DNA from: Nitrobacteraceae bacterium AZCC 2146
GTDB taxonomy: Bacteria; Pseudomonadota; Alphaproteobacteria; Rhizobiales; Xanthobacteraceae
NCBI GenBank assembly: GCA_036924855.1
Contig: JBAGRP010000001.1
Span: forward strand, 1 to 64,000
Length of the DNA: 64,000 bases
Reading direction: 5' to 3'
The notes under the pieces are model-generated. The model saw nothing but the letters and a program-made list of their open reading frames with translations, did not search any database and was not told the origin of the DNA. Position 1 is the stretch's first letter, and every line of letters begins with the position of its first letter. Shown one piece after another: positions 46,075 through 55,331 of this stretch. A program made the position numbers and the translations under genes.

Positions 46075-48119
46075 GTCCCAATTATACAACGATCATCACG
46101 CCGATCGGACCTGCCAATCTTGAGTCATGCAGGCAATATCTGCGCAACCACGCCGAGCCGCAACTTGGCCGCGGGAACGAATTCCTGGAGTGTCGACCGC
46201 TGTTCCGGTTTGACAAGATCGCAAGCCTGCATTTCTGCAGTTTTGTCGTGCTGGAGGCTGCCGACGGAATCGGGCCAAGCCTCGTGTTCGAGGCGACTTT
46301 CGACGGTCCGAAAGATGATTTCCTGCATGAGCTGCTGCAGACTGCACCGGAAGGTCTCGACAACGTCTACCGCCAGTGTATCGGCTACCCCGCGTCTGGG
46401 TTCGCAACACCTGAACTCATCAAGGAGTATTTCGTTCGCCACGATGTGGGCGCGGGCACCTTCTTTAGCGGCTGTCCCGGCCGCACGGTGTCGCAAATCA
46501 AGGGCGAAGGCCGGATCCGCGATGGGATCGTCTCTTTCCTTTCAGCGCAATGCCGGACAGGCGCGGCAATTCCTGGACGATCGATGGGCATCCTCGACAT
46601 CGTGCTGCGAGATTTCATCCGCGGAACGTCAGACAACCGCTGGGCTGAGCAGCAGGCCCAGCTGCCGTGGGAGATGACATCTCGCAAGTGGGTCGCCGTC
46701 GCGGCCGTCGGTGGCGCCTTGTTGCTGGCCTGCTGTGTCGGCGCGCTCGTATGCTCGGCGTTTGGCTTTGGACCGGAAACCCTCTACCGGCTCATCACGC
46801 CGTGGTTTGAGGCTGCAGACATCAAAGTGGCGGCGGCATTCCCGTGGATTGTGGAGCTGATCCCCATGATCCAGCCTTCAACGCTTCATGTTCTGATCGG
46901 GCTGAGCGCGGCATGGCTGGTTGTGCGCATCTTTGAACTCGGCCTCAGCAGCTGGAGCAGGGATGTGCGCGACCAGTTTTTCATGTGGCGCTTTCCGCTC
47001 CAGCTGGCGGTCGTCACGAGGTACGCCCTGGTCGCGTTTCTTGCGGGCATCGTCATGCTCGCCATCGTGTCTGGCGCGGATCGGCCGTTGCCGTTGCCAG
47101 GGGCGCAGGCCGGCGGGTTGAGTGGAATCTGGACGACGCTGGGCGCGCTGACCGCGGTGTTCGTGCAGTTGGTCTGCATCGGATTGCTGTTTCTTGCGGC
47201 TTGGCACTGGGCGACATCATTGAAGCTCGCCGTAGAGCTTCAGCCGCTCGACGAGGTGCGAGAAAACCTGCGGCGTCTGGCGCTCGATATCGCCCGGTTC
47301 GCGATGTTCATCCTGGCGTCGGTCGGTATTCTGCTGGTCGCATCGATCATGCCGGCAATTGCCATCAGCGGGCTGGCCGGATTCCTTCGATCGCTGGTTT
47401 ACATCTATTTTTTGCTCGTCTTTCTTGGATTGGTCGGCATTTTCGTCGCTTATTTCGTCGGGCTGCTGGCGTTGTTGACGATCGGAGCGCTGGAGCATCT
47501 CGACAAGTCGAAGTTCAACGATCCCGCCGGGCTGATGGAGCGGGCTCGCGAAAACGCCAGGAAATACGTGCGCGAGGAAGGCGGCATCAACCGATTTCAG
47601 AATCATTTGGCCAGCGTTACCTGGGTGAAGCCTGGCATCGTACGGCACTGGCTGCTGCGGCTGGTTCTGTTCGCGATCAACCTTCTCGCCCGGTTCTGGT
47701 TCAACAAGGGGGAGCTTGGAGGCATACCGACGATCCTGTCGGCGCGCTGGGTGATGATCGATGGCGGCCGGCGACTGCTGTTTCTCGACAATTACGGCGG
47801 GGCCTGGGAGAGCTACCTCAACGAGTTCATCGACCTGGCGGCGGTGAAGGGCCTGAATGCGATCTGGTCCAACACCTTCGTCAACGCGGCAGGCAAGAGC
47901 TATGGTTTTCCGGCGACGCGTTTTCTGTTCTGGAAGGGCGCGCAGAATGCGCGGCCGTTCAAAGCTTATGTACGACAGAGCCAGATCGAAACCATCGTTT
48001 GGTATGGCGCCTACCCGACGCTCGGCGTCGTCGGCATCAACGCCAACACCGACACGAGACAATCGTTGTTCGAAAACCTGAAGCCTTCGGCGGTTGACAG
48101 CCTCCTTCAACGTTTCTGA
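46071..48119 (+). CDS. Polytopic membrane protein with duplicated soluble domain, unknown
   Basis: A 682-residue protein. Residues about 45-120 form a soluble alpha/beta domain containing SLHFCSFVVLE, SLVFEATFDGPKDDFLHELL and EGLDNVYRQ. Six membrane segments follow at about 205-228, 265-288, 310-333, 350-377, 410-435 and 440-470. A C-terminal domain (about 550-650) repeats the pattern as RLLFLDNYGGAWESYLNEFI and KGLNAIWSN. The fold is probably ferredoxin-like, as in DyP peroxidases. GTG 46071 overlaps the P450 stop as GTGA, and the DyP gene follows after 14 bases, so the three form one operon. I do not know its function. Confidence 0.7.
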   Translation: MSPNYTTIITPIGPANLESCRQYLRNHAEPQLGRGNEFLECRPLFRFDKIASLHFCSFVVLEAADGIGPSLVFEATFDGPKDDFLHELLQTAPEGLDNVYRQCIGYPASGFATPELIKEYFVRHDVGAGTFFSGCPGRTVSQIKGEGRIRDGIVSFLSAQCRTGAAIPGRSMGILDIVLRDFIRGTSDNRWAEQQAQLPWEMTSRKWVAVAAVGGALLLACCVGALVCSAFGFGPETLYRLITPWFEAADIKVAAAFPWIVELIPMIQPSTLHVLIGLSAAWLVVRIFELGLSSWSRDVRDQFFMWRFPLQLAVVTRYALVAFLAGIVMLAIVSGADRPLPLPGAQAGGLSGIWTTLGALTAVFVQLVCIGLLFLAAWHWATSLKLAVELQPLDEVRENLRRLALDIARFAMFILASVGILLVASIMPAIAISGLAGFLRSLVYIYFLLVFLGLVGIFVAYFVGLLALLTIGALEHLDKSKFNDPAGLMERARENARKYVREEGGINRFQNHLASVTWVKPGIVRHWLLRLVLFAINLLARFWFNKGELGGIPTILSARWVMIDGGRRLLFLDNYGGAWESYLNEFIDLAAVKGLNAIWSNTFVNAAGKSYGFPATRFLFWKGAQNARPFKAYVRQSQIETIVWYGAYPTLGVVGINANTDTRQSLFENLKPSAVDSLLQRF

Positions 48120-48133
48120 TACGGTACGACGTC

Positions 48134-49696
48134 ATGGAAAAAATCGAATGGGACGACGTTCAGGGCCTCCTCTTGAGCGGCTATCCGCAGCTGCCGTTTT
48201 CCGCCTACCTGGTGTGGCGTTTTCGACCCGGCCGGCGCGATGCCGCCAGGCGCTGGCTTGCGGATCTGGCTGAGCGGCTAATGCGGGCCGATGGCGTTAA
48301 AGGCGGGGTGCGCACAGCGGGAGCAACGCCAACAGCGCCGACCAACATCCAGGCTCTCAAGACCGCAAGCGGAAGCGATCTGCGTGCGATCAATCTGGCT
48401 TTGACGGCCAGCGGTCTCAGAAAACTTGACCTCGACGAGAGTCGCCTCTCGGAATTTTCTCTGGAGTTTCTCGAAGGCATGGCACCGAAGCTCGCGGCGC
48501 CCACGCAGATCCCGCGGCGGTCCAACCTTCTCGGCGACGCTGGCGACAGCTCGCCGGAACTTTGGGACTGGGGCGGCTGGATGGAAGAGGACGACGTGGA
48601 TGGCATGCTGCTGCTTTATGCCGCCGACGAGCAGGCGCTGCAGGCGCTTGTCGACGCCGAGATCCAGGCCATGGATGCCGCGTCCGAGGTGGCTGTGTCC
48701 GCGGGCCGCGACAGCGGCGGCCCGATCATCCTGAAAGGCCGCCTGTATGATGACCGCAAGGAGCATTTCGGCTTTACGGATGGAATCTCCCAGCCGACGA
48801 TCGAGGGCTCTCCGATGGCCCAACGTAGCAAGGAGAAGCTCAAGCGCAGATCCGCCGCGATCAAAGAGAACGAAGACGGCAAAGTGCTGAGCGCGAAAGA
48901 ACAACGTATCTCGCTGGTAAAGCCCGGCGAATTTGTGCTCGGCTATGTGAACGAGCGGCGCGAGCGCATCTCCGACAGATCTGCAAAAGGGCACGCCAAC
49001 GGGCCCGACCTGTTGCGCAACGGTACTTACATGGTCTTCCGGCAGCTTGAACAGGATGTTCATGCCTTTGAGGATTTCGTGTCGCTCCTTGCGGAGCGAT
49101 TGCACGGCGAGGCGGATTCGGTCACGGAGGAGCAAGTGGCGGCGCGGCTCATCGGCCGACACAAGAACGGCGAACCTCTGGTTCTACGTGCGGAAAATTC
49201 CTCGAAGAAAACCGAGCGGAACGACTTTCTCTATTCGCATGAGGACGGATCAGGGCTGGCCTGTCCGATCGGTGCGCACATTCGACGCGCTAACCCGCGT
49301 GACGCCATCGGTCCCGATCCTGACACCGCGCTGCGGCTGTCGAAGATGCACCGCATCATCAGGCGTGGCCGGCCCTATGGTGCGAGACGCGATCCCAAGG
49401 AAGGCAAGTCGAGCGGCAACGGCTCCCGGCGCGGGATTGCATTCATCGCCCTGAATGCGGACATCGCGGGGCAATTCGAGATGATCCAGCACTCATGGCT
49501 TAACAACCCGCACTTTGGTGGGCTCTATGCGGGGACCGATCCGATCGGCCATGTTGTGCAGGCGGGAGATGAATTCGCCGTTCAGCAGAGGCCTGCCAAC
49601 CTTCATATCGAAAGACCGCGCCCTTTCGTAACGGTGCGGGGCGGCGCCTATTTCTTCCTGCCCGGCGTCAACGCGGTGCGCGCTTTGGCCGATTGA
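48134..49696 (+). CDS. DyP-type heme peroxidase
   Basis: A 520-residue peroxidase, longer than the small bacterial B type and without a signal peptide. It has the distal Asp in HFGFTDGISQP (GxxDG), the proximal His in GAHIRRANPRD, the Arg in MHRIIRRGRPYG and the C-terminal FEMIQHSWLNNPHFG. DyP enzymes use hydrogen peroxide to oxidise dyes, phenols or unknown cell compounds. As the last gene of the P450/membrane operon it suggests a peroxide-driven oxidative pathway. Confidence 0.9.
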   Translation: MEKIEWDDVQGLLLSGYPQLPFSAYLVWRFRPGRRDAARRWLADLAERLMRADGVKGGVRTAGATPTAPTNIQALKTASGSDLRAINLALTASGLRKLDLDESRLSEFSLEFLEGMAPKLAAPTQIPRRSNLLGDAGDSSPELWDWGGWMEEDDVDGMLLLYAADEQALQALVDAEIQAMDAASEVAVSAGRDSGGPIILKGRLYDDRKEHFGFTDGISQPTIEGSPMAQRSKEKLKRRSAAIKENEDGKVLSAKEQRISLVKPGEFVLGYVNERRERISDRSAKGHANGPDLLRNGTYMVFRQLEQDVHAFEDFVSLLAERLHGEADSVTEEQVAARLIGRHKNGEPLVLRAENSSKKTERNDFLYSHEDGSGLACPIGAHIRRANPRDAIGPDPDTALRLSKMHRIIRRGRPYGARRDPKEGKSSGNGSRRGIAFIALNADIAGQFEMIQHSWLNNPHFGGLYAGTDPIGHVVQAGDEFAVQQRPANLHIERPRPFVTVRGGAYFFLPGVNAVRALAD

Positions 49697-49778
49697 CCTG
49701 TCCGGACGGCTGGCCGCTTCGAGATATCGACTATATGCGCGACACTGCGGCGTGATGCCGGCCGCCCAGCTCATGCCG

Positions 49779-52700
49779 TCAGACGACCAGAGCTGCCAAG
49801 GCGTCGCTGCAGAGCGCCATCAGCGGGCGCATGGAACATTGCTCGGCGAGGGTGAACGCCTCTCTGTAATATCGCTCGGCAAGCACCGTATCGGCCTTGT
49901 CGATAACACGTGCCACGTCACCGAGCAGCTTCTTCGCGTTTGCCAGTTGCGGCAGCTCTCCCCGTTCTTCCGCGAGTGAGAGAGCTCGCTCCGCAACCGC
50001 CTTGGCATCCTCGTTGCGGCCGGCTGCAAGGAATGCTCGACCCTGCGCGATGAAAAGGAAACGCCAGCCGAAAGCATGCTCGGCGAGGGGGATATCCAGT
50101 TGCTCCGGCACCGCAAGGATTTCGAGAGCGCCTTTGACATCTCCCAGCGCGAGATAGGCTTCGCCCATTCGCGACGCAAAGATGGGGTACATTTGTTTCA
50201 TTTCGAGATCGAGGCAGGTCTGCCAGCTCTCTCGCAACAACGACAGTGCTTCGACAGGCCGTCCTTGCGCGGTCCTCAGCCGACCGAAAACATGATTGAT
50301 GTTGGCGCGTGAATAAGCGTGGTTGGCGGCCTTTGCCAGTCCGCTCGCCTCTTCGGTTAGTTTCTCTGCGCGATCCAGCTCACCGAGGTCGATCAGCGAA
50401 TCGGCCATGAAGGTGCGCAGAACCACACTGGGAAGCGCTGCCCAGCCGGCCCGCTTCTTGTCAATCTCCGGTGTCTCCAGTGCAAGGCACTTTTCGTGAA
50501 ATTCGAGCGATGTGTTGAAGGCGCCGGTTTCGTGGTGGATGATTCCGACGTTGTGAAGGGCCGCAAAGGTCAGGGCGGGTTCACTGATGCGTTCCGCTAT
50601 CGATTGCGCCGCCTGCGCGGCCGCCATCGCTTCGGCATGATAGCCAAGCCTCCAGAGCGCCACCGTCAGTTGGCAATTCACCGCAGCAATGCGCCAGGGC
50701 TCGTCGGAGGTTTCGGCCAGTCGACGTGCCTCGCGCAACACTTCTGCAATTCGTCGATGCATGCCTAGCGGCTCGAGTGCCGTGACCACCGTGAGATGCA
50801 GATCAATTTCGGCGATTGTCTTCTTCCGTGAGGCGGGCCAATGCGACAGTGTTTCCAAGCCACGCTCGTAAATAGCGATGGCATCCTGATTTGCGCCTCG
50901 CTTGATGGCCCGACGACAGCTCCGCAATTGATAGGGGACCGCTTTCTGCCATAGCTCTGCCAGAAATGCATGGTCGGCGAGCCGATCGATGTGCTCGTCC
51001 AGGCGGTCTGCGAATTGCAGTTCGATAATTTCAATGGCTTTGGCGTGGAGGTAGCGACGAACACTTAGCAGCATCATGCCGTATGCCACCTCTCTCGTCA
51101 GTTCGTGCTTGAACGAATATTCCACTACATTCAAGGTTCCGATCTTGCGAAGGAAGTCGGCGGATTCAAGCGTCTGAAGACGAGGTGCGAGCTCGTCGGG
51201 CTCAACTCCGGCCATTCCGGACAGTAGCACGAGAGGTATATCTTTTCCGATCACTGCGGACATCTGCAGCAGTGACTTTGCCGCCCGATCCAGAAGATCG
51301 ATGCGCGACGCCAGCACGGAATGAATGGTCTCGGGGATTTCAAACCCGGTTGATCCGCTGCTGACCTTGTACTTGCCGGATTCGCTGACAAGCACTTTCG
51401 TGTCCTTGAGTGCGAGGGCCAACTCCTCGACGAATAGTGGATTGCCCTGGGCCTGCATCAGTATCCGTCGTCTGATCTGCCAGAGGCTGCCGTCGTCGCC
51501 CAAGAGCGAGTCGAGCAGTTGATCACCATCCGCCTCGTTGAGCGGCGCCAGGTCCAGGCGATTGACCGTCCGGCTGGTCCACATTCGTTCTGGGCGCTGC
51601 GTCGCGACCATAAGTATTCGGGCTTTGTTGATCGAGCCGATAAGATCGTTCAAAACGAGTCTTGTCTCGGCATCGATCCAATGAACGTCCTCAATCAGTA
51701 TAACCAAGGGCGTTAGACGCTCTTGATGAAAAATAAGGGCCCTTATTGCCTCGATGATCTTGTTGCGCCTCTCCGGCGGTTCAAGTGTTTTCCAATTCTC
51801 ATCGTCGCTGCTCAGATCCAGCAATGAAAAAATAGCCGGAAGGTGGATCATCAGCTTCGGGTCAAACCGCGCAACCTGTGCTCTGGTGCGGCTGGCCGCA
51901 GAATCCGGCGTATCGCCGGCACCCACTCTAAAGATTGCTCGCATCAGGGTGCTGACGGGATAGTAGCTCGAGTTCGTGCGTTGCGGAGCACAGGCTGTTT
52001 GGAGCACCAGCCATTCGTCGGAAACATTCGCGATAAATTCATGAACCAAACGCGATTTGCCAATTCCCGCGCCGCCGACGATCGTCACTGTTTGCCCGTT
52101 TGCGGTCGCTGCTCCATCCAACGCATCCTTCAGGTGACCCAATTCGGTCCGACGTCCGACCAGCGTGCTCAATCCGCCGGACGATCTCGCCTGCCATCGT
52201 GTTCGCGGGCGCATCGCCACCAACTCATACGTCTCAACCGGGCCCGATACCCCCTTGGCGGCTACAGCTCCGAGCGAAAGCGCGCTGATAAAGCCCTTTG
52301 CAAGTTGGAATACGTCTGACGTCAGCTTGATCGAGTCCGGAGCGGCGAGTTCTTCCATCCTGGCGGCCAGGTGAACCGTTTTCCCAACCGCGTCGTAATT
52401 CATGGCCAGATTGTTGCCGATTGAATGAATGACAACCTGTCCGGAATTGATGCCAATTCGGATCTCGATATTGCGCTGACTGGAACGGTTGAATTCCCCG
52501 ACCGCTTCTCGTATGGCGAGTGCTGCCCGGCAGGCCTGAACGGCATGGTCTTCGCTCGCGATGGGGGCGCCGAACAGCGCCATGATGCCGTCGCCACGCG
52601 TTTGATTGACCAGGCCATCGTGCTGATGGACGGCGTCCATAAGTCGCTTGAGGATGGGGCCGATTACCTCGAGCGCCTCCTCCGGATCCAGCCGGTCTAT

Positions 52701-52982
52701 AAGTTCGGTCGATCCGCGAATATCGGCGAATAAGACCGTTACGTGCTTCCGCTCGCCCAGCATGGATGTGCCAGAACGAAGGATGCGATCAACGAGGTCC
52801 GTAGGGACGTTCGATTGCAGAAAGGATAGAGCGTGAACACCAAACGCTGTTGGGGCTGCCCTTGGCCGCCCGCAACCACCGCAAAACCGCGCAGTCGCCG
52901 GCATGACGAAGCCGCAATGGCCGCATTGGCTTGCGACGTCGTTCGTCGTACCGTCTTGTCCAGCACCTATCACTAGCTGCAC
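49779..52982 (-). CDS. Signalling protein: zinc ribbon, class III cyclase domain, AAA ATPase, TPR
   Basis: A 1067-residue protein. It begins with a double-Cys ribbon, CGHCGFVMPATARFCGGCG (residues about 20-38), then a cyclase homology domain (about 75-260) with metal Asp in VLFADIRGSTELI and GDGIMALFG, a P-loop NTPase domain (Walker A VGGAGIGKSRLV, Walker B ILIEDVHWID), and TPR-like helices to the end. In the cyclase domain the usual GDTVN is GKTVHLAARM: the substrate-specifying Asp is Lys and the transition-state Asn is His, so activity is doubtful. It starts at GTG 52982 or 52973 (GAAGG ahead). Convergent with the DyP operon. Confidence 0.85.
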   Translation of the reverse strand: MQLVIGAGQDGTTNDVASQCGHCGFVMPATARFCGGCGRPRAAPTAFGVHALSFLQSNVPTDLVDRILRSGTSMLGERKHVTVLFADIRGSTELIDRLDPEEALEVIGPILKRLMDAVHQHDGLVNQTRGDGIMALFGAPIASEDHAVQACRAALAIREAVGEFNRSSQRNIEIRIGINSGQVVIHSIGNNLAMNYDAVGKTVHLAARMEELAAPDSIKLTSDVFQLAKGFISALSLGAVAAKGVSGPVETYELVAMRPRTRWQARSSGGLSTLVGRRTELGHLKDALDGAATANGQTVTIVGGAGIGKSRLVHEFIANVSDEWLVLQTACAPQRTNSSYYPVSTLMRAIFRVGAGDTPDSAASRTRAQVARFDPKLMIHLPAIFSLLDLSSDDENWKTLEPPERRNKIIEAIRALIFHQERLTPLVILIEDVHWIDAETRLVLNDLIGSINKARILMVATQRPERMWTSRTVNRLDLAPLNEADGDQLLDSLLGDDGSLWQIRRRILMQAQGNPLFVEELALALKDTKVLVSESGKYKVSSGSTGFEIPETIHSVLASRIDLLDRAAKSLLQMSAVIGKDIPLVLLSGMAGVEPDELAPRLQTLESADFLRKIGTLNVVEYSFKHELTREVAYGMMLLSVRRYLHAKAIEIIELQFADRLDEHIDRLADHAFLAELWQKAVPYQLRSCRRAIKRGANQDAIAIYERGLETLSHWPASRKKTIAEIDLHLTVVTALEPLGMHRRIAEVLREARRLAETSDEPWRIAAVNCQLTVALWRLGYHAEAMAAAQAAQSIAERISEPALTFAALHNVGIIHHETGAFNTSLEFHEKCLALETPEIDKKRAGWAALPSVVLRTFMADSLIDLGELDRAEKLTEEASGLAKAANHAYSRANINHVFGRLRTAQGRPVEALSLLRESWQTCLDLEMKQMYPIFASRMGEAYLALGDVKGALEILAVPEQLDIPLAEHAFGWRFLFIAQGRAFLAAGRNEDAKAVAERALSLAEERGELPQLANAKKLLGDVARVIDKADTVLAERYYREAFTLAEQCSMRPLMALCSDALAALVV

Positions 52983-53338
52983 CCTTCGAGCTATGAATAG
53001 GTTTTATGCTATCGTGCAGCGATAGCAAGACCGCCAAGTAGCAGTTGCAACGGAGGGGGGCCTCTTCGTTCTTCGGGTTTGGACGAGCGCAACCAGGCCG
53101 GCGTCTAAAACCACCATAATGATGGCCGCCGCAAGAAGCTCTAGAGCGCTTATCTGTTCAGCATGATCGAAACGCACAACGCCACCTGAGCGGAGTATGA
53201 TCGCTCGGCGGCGTTGGCCAAACACTACCCTAATCCCTTGGTGTCTTCCCACTTGCTGAATGATCTGGACCAGTTGCGTGTTTGATCTCGGAACCAAGCC
53301 TCATCGGAAGCGTTACAAAGGTAGGCGGAGGTCGAGTC
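52983..53338. other. Intergenic region between the cyclase-AAA gene and a small membrane protein gene
   Basis: No supported gene; minus frames here are Arg-rich shadows. The only structure seen is the inverted repeat at 53007-53027. Confidence 0.4.
53007..53027. promoter_or_regulatory. Inverted repeat just upstream of the cyclase-AAA gene
   Basis: TGCTATCG and CGATAGCA form eight-base arms around TGCAG, centred 35 bases upstream of the GTG at 52982. It could be an operator or a small leader hairpin. Confidence 0.5.
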
Positions 53339-53536
53339 ATGAGAGACGACTCTGAAAGCGCCAAAACATTGACATTTCTCGTGGGACTAGCGGCCGTAGT
53401 GATCTTGGCATTCGCTGTTACTATGCGTGGCATCGATCCTCCGGTAGCAGTCACCGAGTCGCCCCCCGGCACAACGGGGCTAGCTCATCCGCACCCACCG
53501 TTGGATAGAGCTCCAGCGCAGCCGGTGATGAACTAG
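53339..53536 (+). CDS. Small single-span membrane protein (65 aa)
   Basis: MRDDSESAKTLTFLVGLAAV begins one membrane segment that continues VILAFAVTM, followed by a Pro/His-rich tail. GGCGGAGGTCGAGTC precedes ATG 53339, a good ribosome site. No family recognised. Confidence 0.55.
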   Translation: MRDDSESAKTLTFLVGLAAVVILAFAVTMRGIDPPVAVTESPPGTTGLAHPHPPLDRAPAQPVMN

Positions 53537-53732
53537 CTGACGTGTGCTATGGTGTCGCTCCCTCACGCCCGTGGTGATCGCGCTGGGCATCACTCTTGAT
53601 TTCGCGACTCGTCGATTACCGATTCGAGTGAGGTAGCCGCGCGGGTCATCTGTTGCGGACAGCCGCGACGAGACGGAACGTATCCGCCGTGGTTAGTATC
53701 GGCCAACGAAGGAGCGCCGGAGAGAAGCTGAG

Positions 53733-53942
53733 TTATTTCTTCAGCGTGAATTTCGCCCGCAATTCGATCGATATTTTGTCAGCGAGGTCTTGGGCGTATT
53801 GCGCATGCTTTGGCGCCGTGATGACAGTCGCCCTCCAACCGAGAATGGGGTCTGGCTGTACCGACACGTAAATACCACCACCAACGATCCGTTGAGCGAT
53901 CATTTCCTCCAGTTCGTAGTCAGTCTTTTCTTCCTTGCCCAC
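53733..53942 (-). CDS. Possible small protein, unknown (69 aa)
   Basis: From GTG 53942: VGKEEKTDYELEEMIAQRIV, then GGGIYVSVQPDPILGWRATV and a C-terminal helix QYAQDLADKISIELRAKFTL. This has the look of a real alpha/beta protein. The frame is open upstream to 54047 with unlike sequence, so it may be a fragment. No good ribosome site. Confidence 0.4.
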   Translation of the reverse strand: MGKEEKTDYELEEMIAQRIVGGGIYVSVQPDPILGWRATVITAPKHAQYAQDLADKISIELRAKFTLKK

Positions 53943-54272
53943 GACAAGAATCCGCGATGCACCAACATTTTCGGATCGAAATGGGGCGGCGTTTCGATAG
54001 CGCGGATCACAAGATCGAGAGTACCGGGTGCGACAAAGCACCTCCAATCACGGAGGAAAATGCTGCATGAGCGACTCGTTTCGAAATAGGGCAAAGCCTT
54101 GGATGTTGCCTTGCTTCGGGCGGTTATTGCTCCGCACTTTGCGGACTTTGCGTTCGACCCAGGTGATGTCCGCTCAGGGGGAGGCAGTAGAAATATATCC
54201 AGTCGCGAACTGGCAAACAAATCATAGAAGCGACATAGCTGACATTAAAGATCTGGAGACTCGGAGCTGTTT

Positions 54273-55331
54273 TCAATTCGGCTTGCCTGCTGATGACCGG
54301 ACGATCAGACTGGAAGAAAGAATATGCTTGCTTTTCTCGATCTGTTTTCCATCGATCATGTCGATCAGGAGGTTTGCTGCCTGCAGACCTAATTCGCGGG
54401 ATGGCGTGTGCATGGTCGTGAGAGGCGGATACACCGCATCCATGAACAGCATGTCATTCATGCCGATCAGCGAAATATCGCCCGGGCATTTAATTCCGCG
54501 ATGGTTGATCGCGCTCAGGCAACCGATCGCCAACATATCGTTACCGGCGACGATGGCCGTGATGGCTCGGTGCTGATCCAGCAATTCGCAGCAAGCCGAA
54601 TGTCCCTCATCGACAGTGAATGCCCGGCCGAATTTTGCGATCACCTCGCTGTCAGCGCCGAACGCTGTCTTGCAGGCCTTTCGAAATCCCCTGTAGCGAT
54701 TGCGCCCGGTCGACAAGTTCTGCGGTCCGCCAACGTGAGCGATCTCACGGTGGCCGAGTTCGACCAGATGGCGAACGGCTTGTGCCATCGCTTCGGCGTC
54801 ATCGACGCGAACGCTCGGAATCTCTGGCCGCTCGGGATCGCGGAAGACCGCCACCGTCGGCACACCGGCTAGCAGGCACTTGTCGACCAGAGGATCCTTG
54901 AGTTTGAACGTTGCCACAATCAGTCCATCGACGCCCTGGCTGATGAAGCGGTCGATCAATGCCGCTTCCCGCATGGAATCGTTGTCCGTATTGCCAACGA
55001 ATACGACATATCCGATCTCGCCAAGTCGGTCTTCGATCGCGCGTACGATTGGCGGATGAATCGGATCGCCGAGATTGGACACGATCACGCCGATAGTTCG
55101 TGTTTTCTGCGTTCGCAGCGCCGATGCCATCGCATTCTGACGATAGCCAAGCCGTTCCACGCACGCCGAAATACGCTCGATCATTTCCGGTGAGATCAGA
55201 TGCCGCTTCGCCGGGTTGAGGGCGCGTGAGACCGTCGACCAGTGAACTCCGGCCTGTTCGGCCACATCGATGATCGTCACCCGCGACATCCGCGGCGTTG
55301 CCTTGATCTTCGTCTTCTTTGCGCGGTCCAT
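54273..55331 (-). CDS. LacI family transcriptional regulator
   Basis: A 352-residue regulator: the helix-turn-helix VTIIDVAEQAGVHWSTVSRA with the hinge helix region NAMASALRTQKTRT, and a periplasmic-binding-type ligand domain beginning IGVIVSNLGDPIHPPIV. Such ligand domains bind sugars or other small metabolites. Start 55331 (MDRAKKTK) is preceded by open frame without similarity. It is divergent from the amidohydrolase-dioxygenase-ABC operon, whose control is its likely job. Confidence 0.88.
   Translation of the reverse strand: MDRAKKTKIKATPRMSRVTIIDVAEQAGVHWSTVSRALNPAKRHLISPEMIERISACVERLGYRQNAMASALRTQKTRTIGVIVSNLGDPIHPPIVRAIEDRLGEIGYVVFVGNTDNDSMREAALIDRFISQGVDGLIVATFKLKDPLVDKCLLAGVPTVAVFRDPERPEIPSVRVDDAEAMAQAVRHLVELGHREIAHVGGPQNLSTGRNRYRGFRKACKTAFGADSEVIAKFGRAFTVDEGHSACCELLDQHRAITAIVAGNDMLAIGCLSAINHRGIKCPGDISLIGMNDMLFMDAVYPPLTTMHTPSRELGLQAANLLIDMIDGKQIEKSKHILSSSLIVRSSAGKPN

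Noticed and set aside
46985..48097. A 370-codon + frame inside the membrane-protein gene
   Set aside because: Overlaps the real membrane-protein frame, is Arg/Gly-rich and has no hydrophobic pattern.
49779..52982. A simple cAMP circuit: this cyclase feeding the CRP-like regulator at 42387
   Set aside because: Not dismissed outright, but the cyclase catalytic Asn and specificity Asp are replaced, so I do not claim it makes cAMP.
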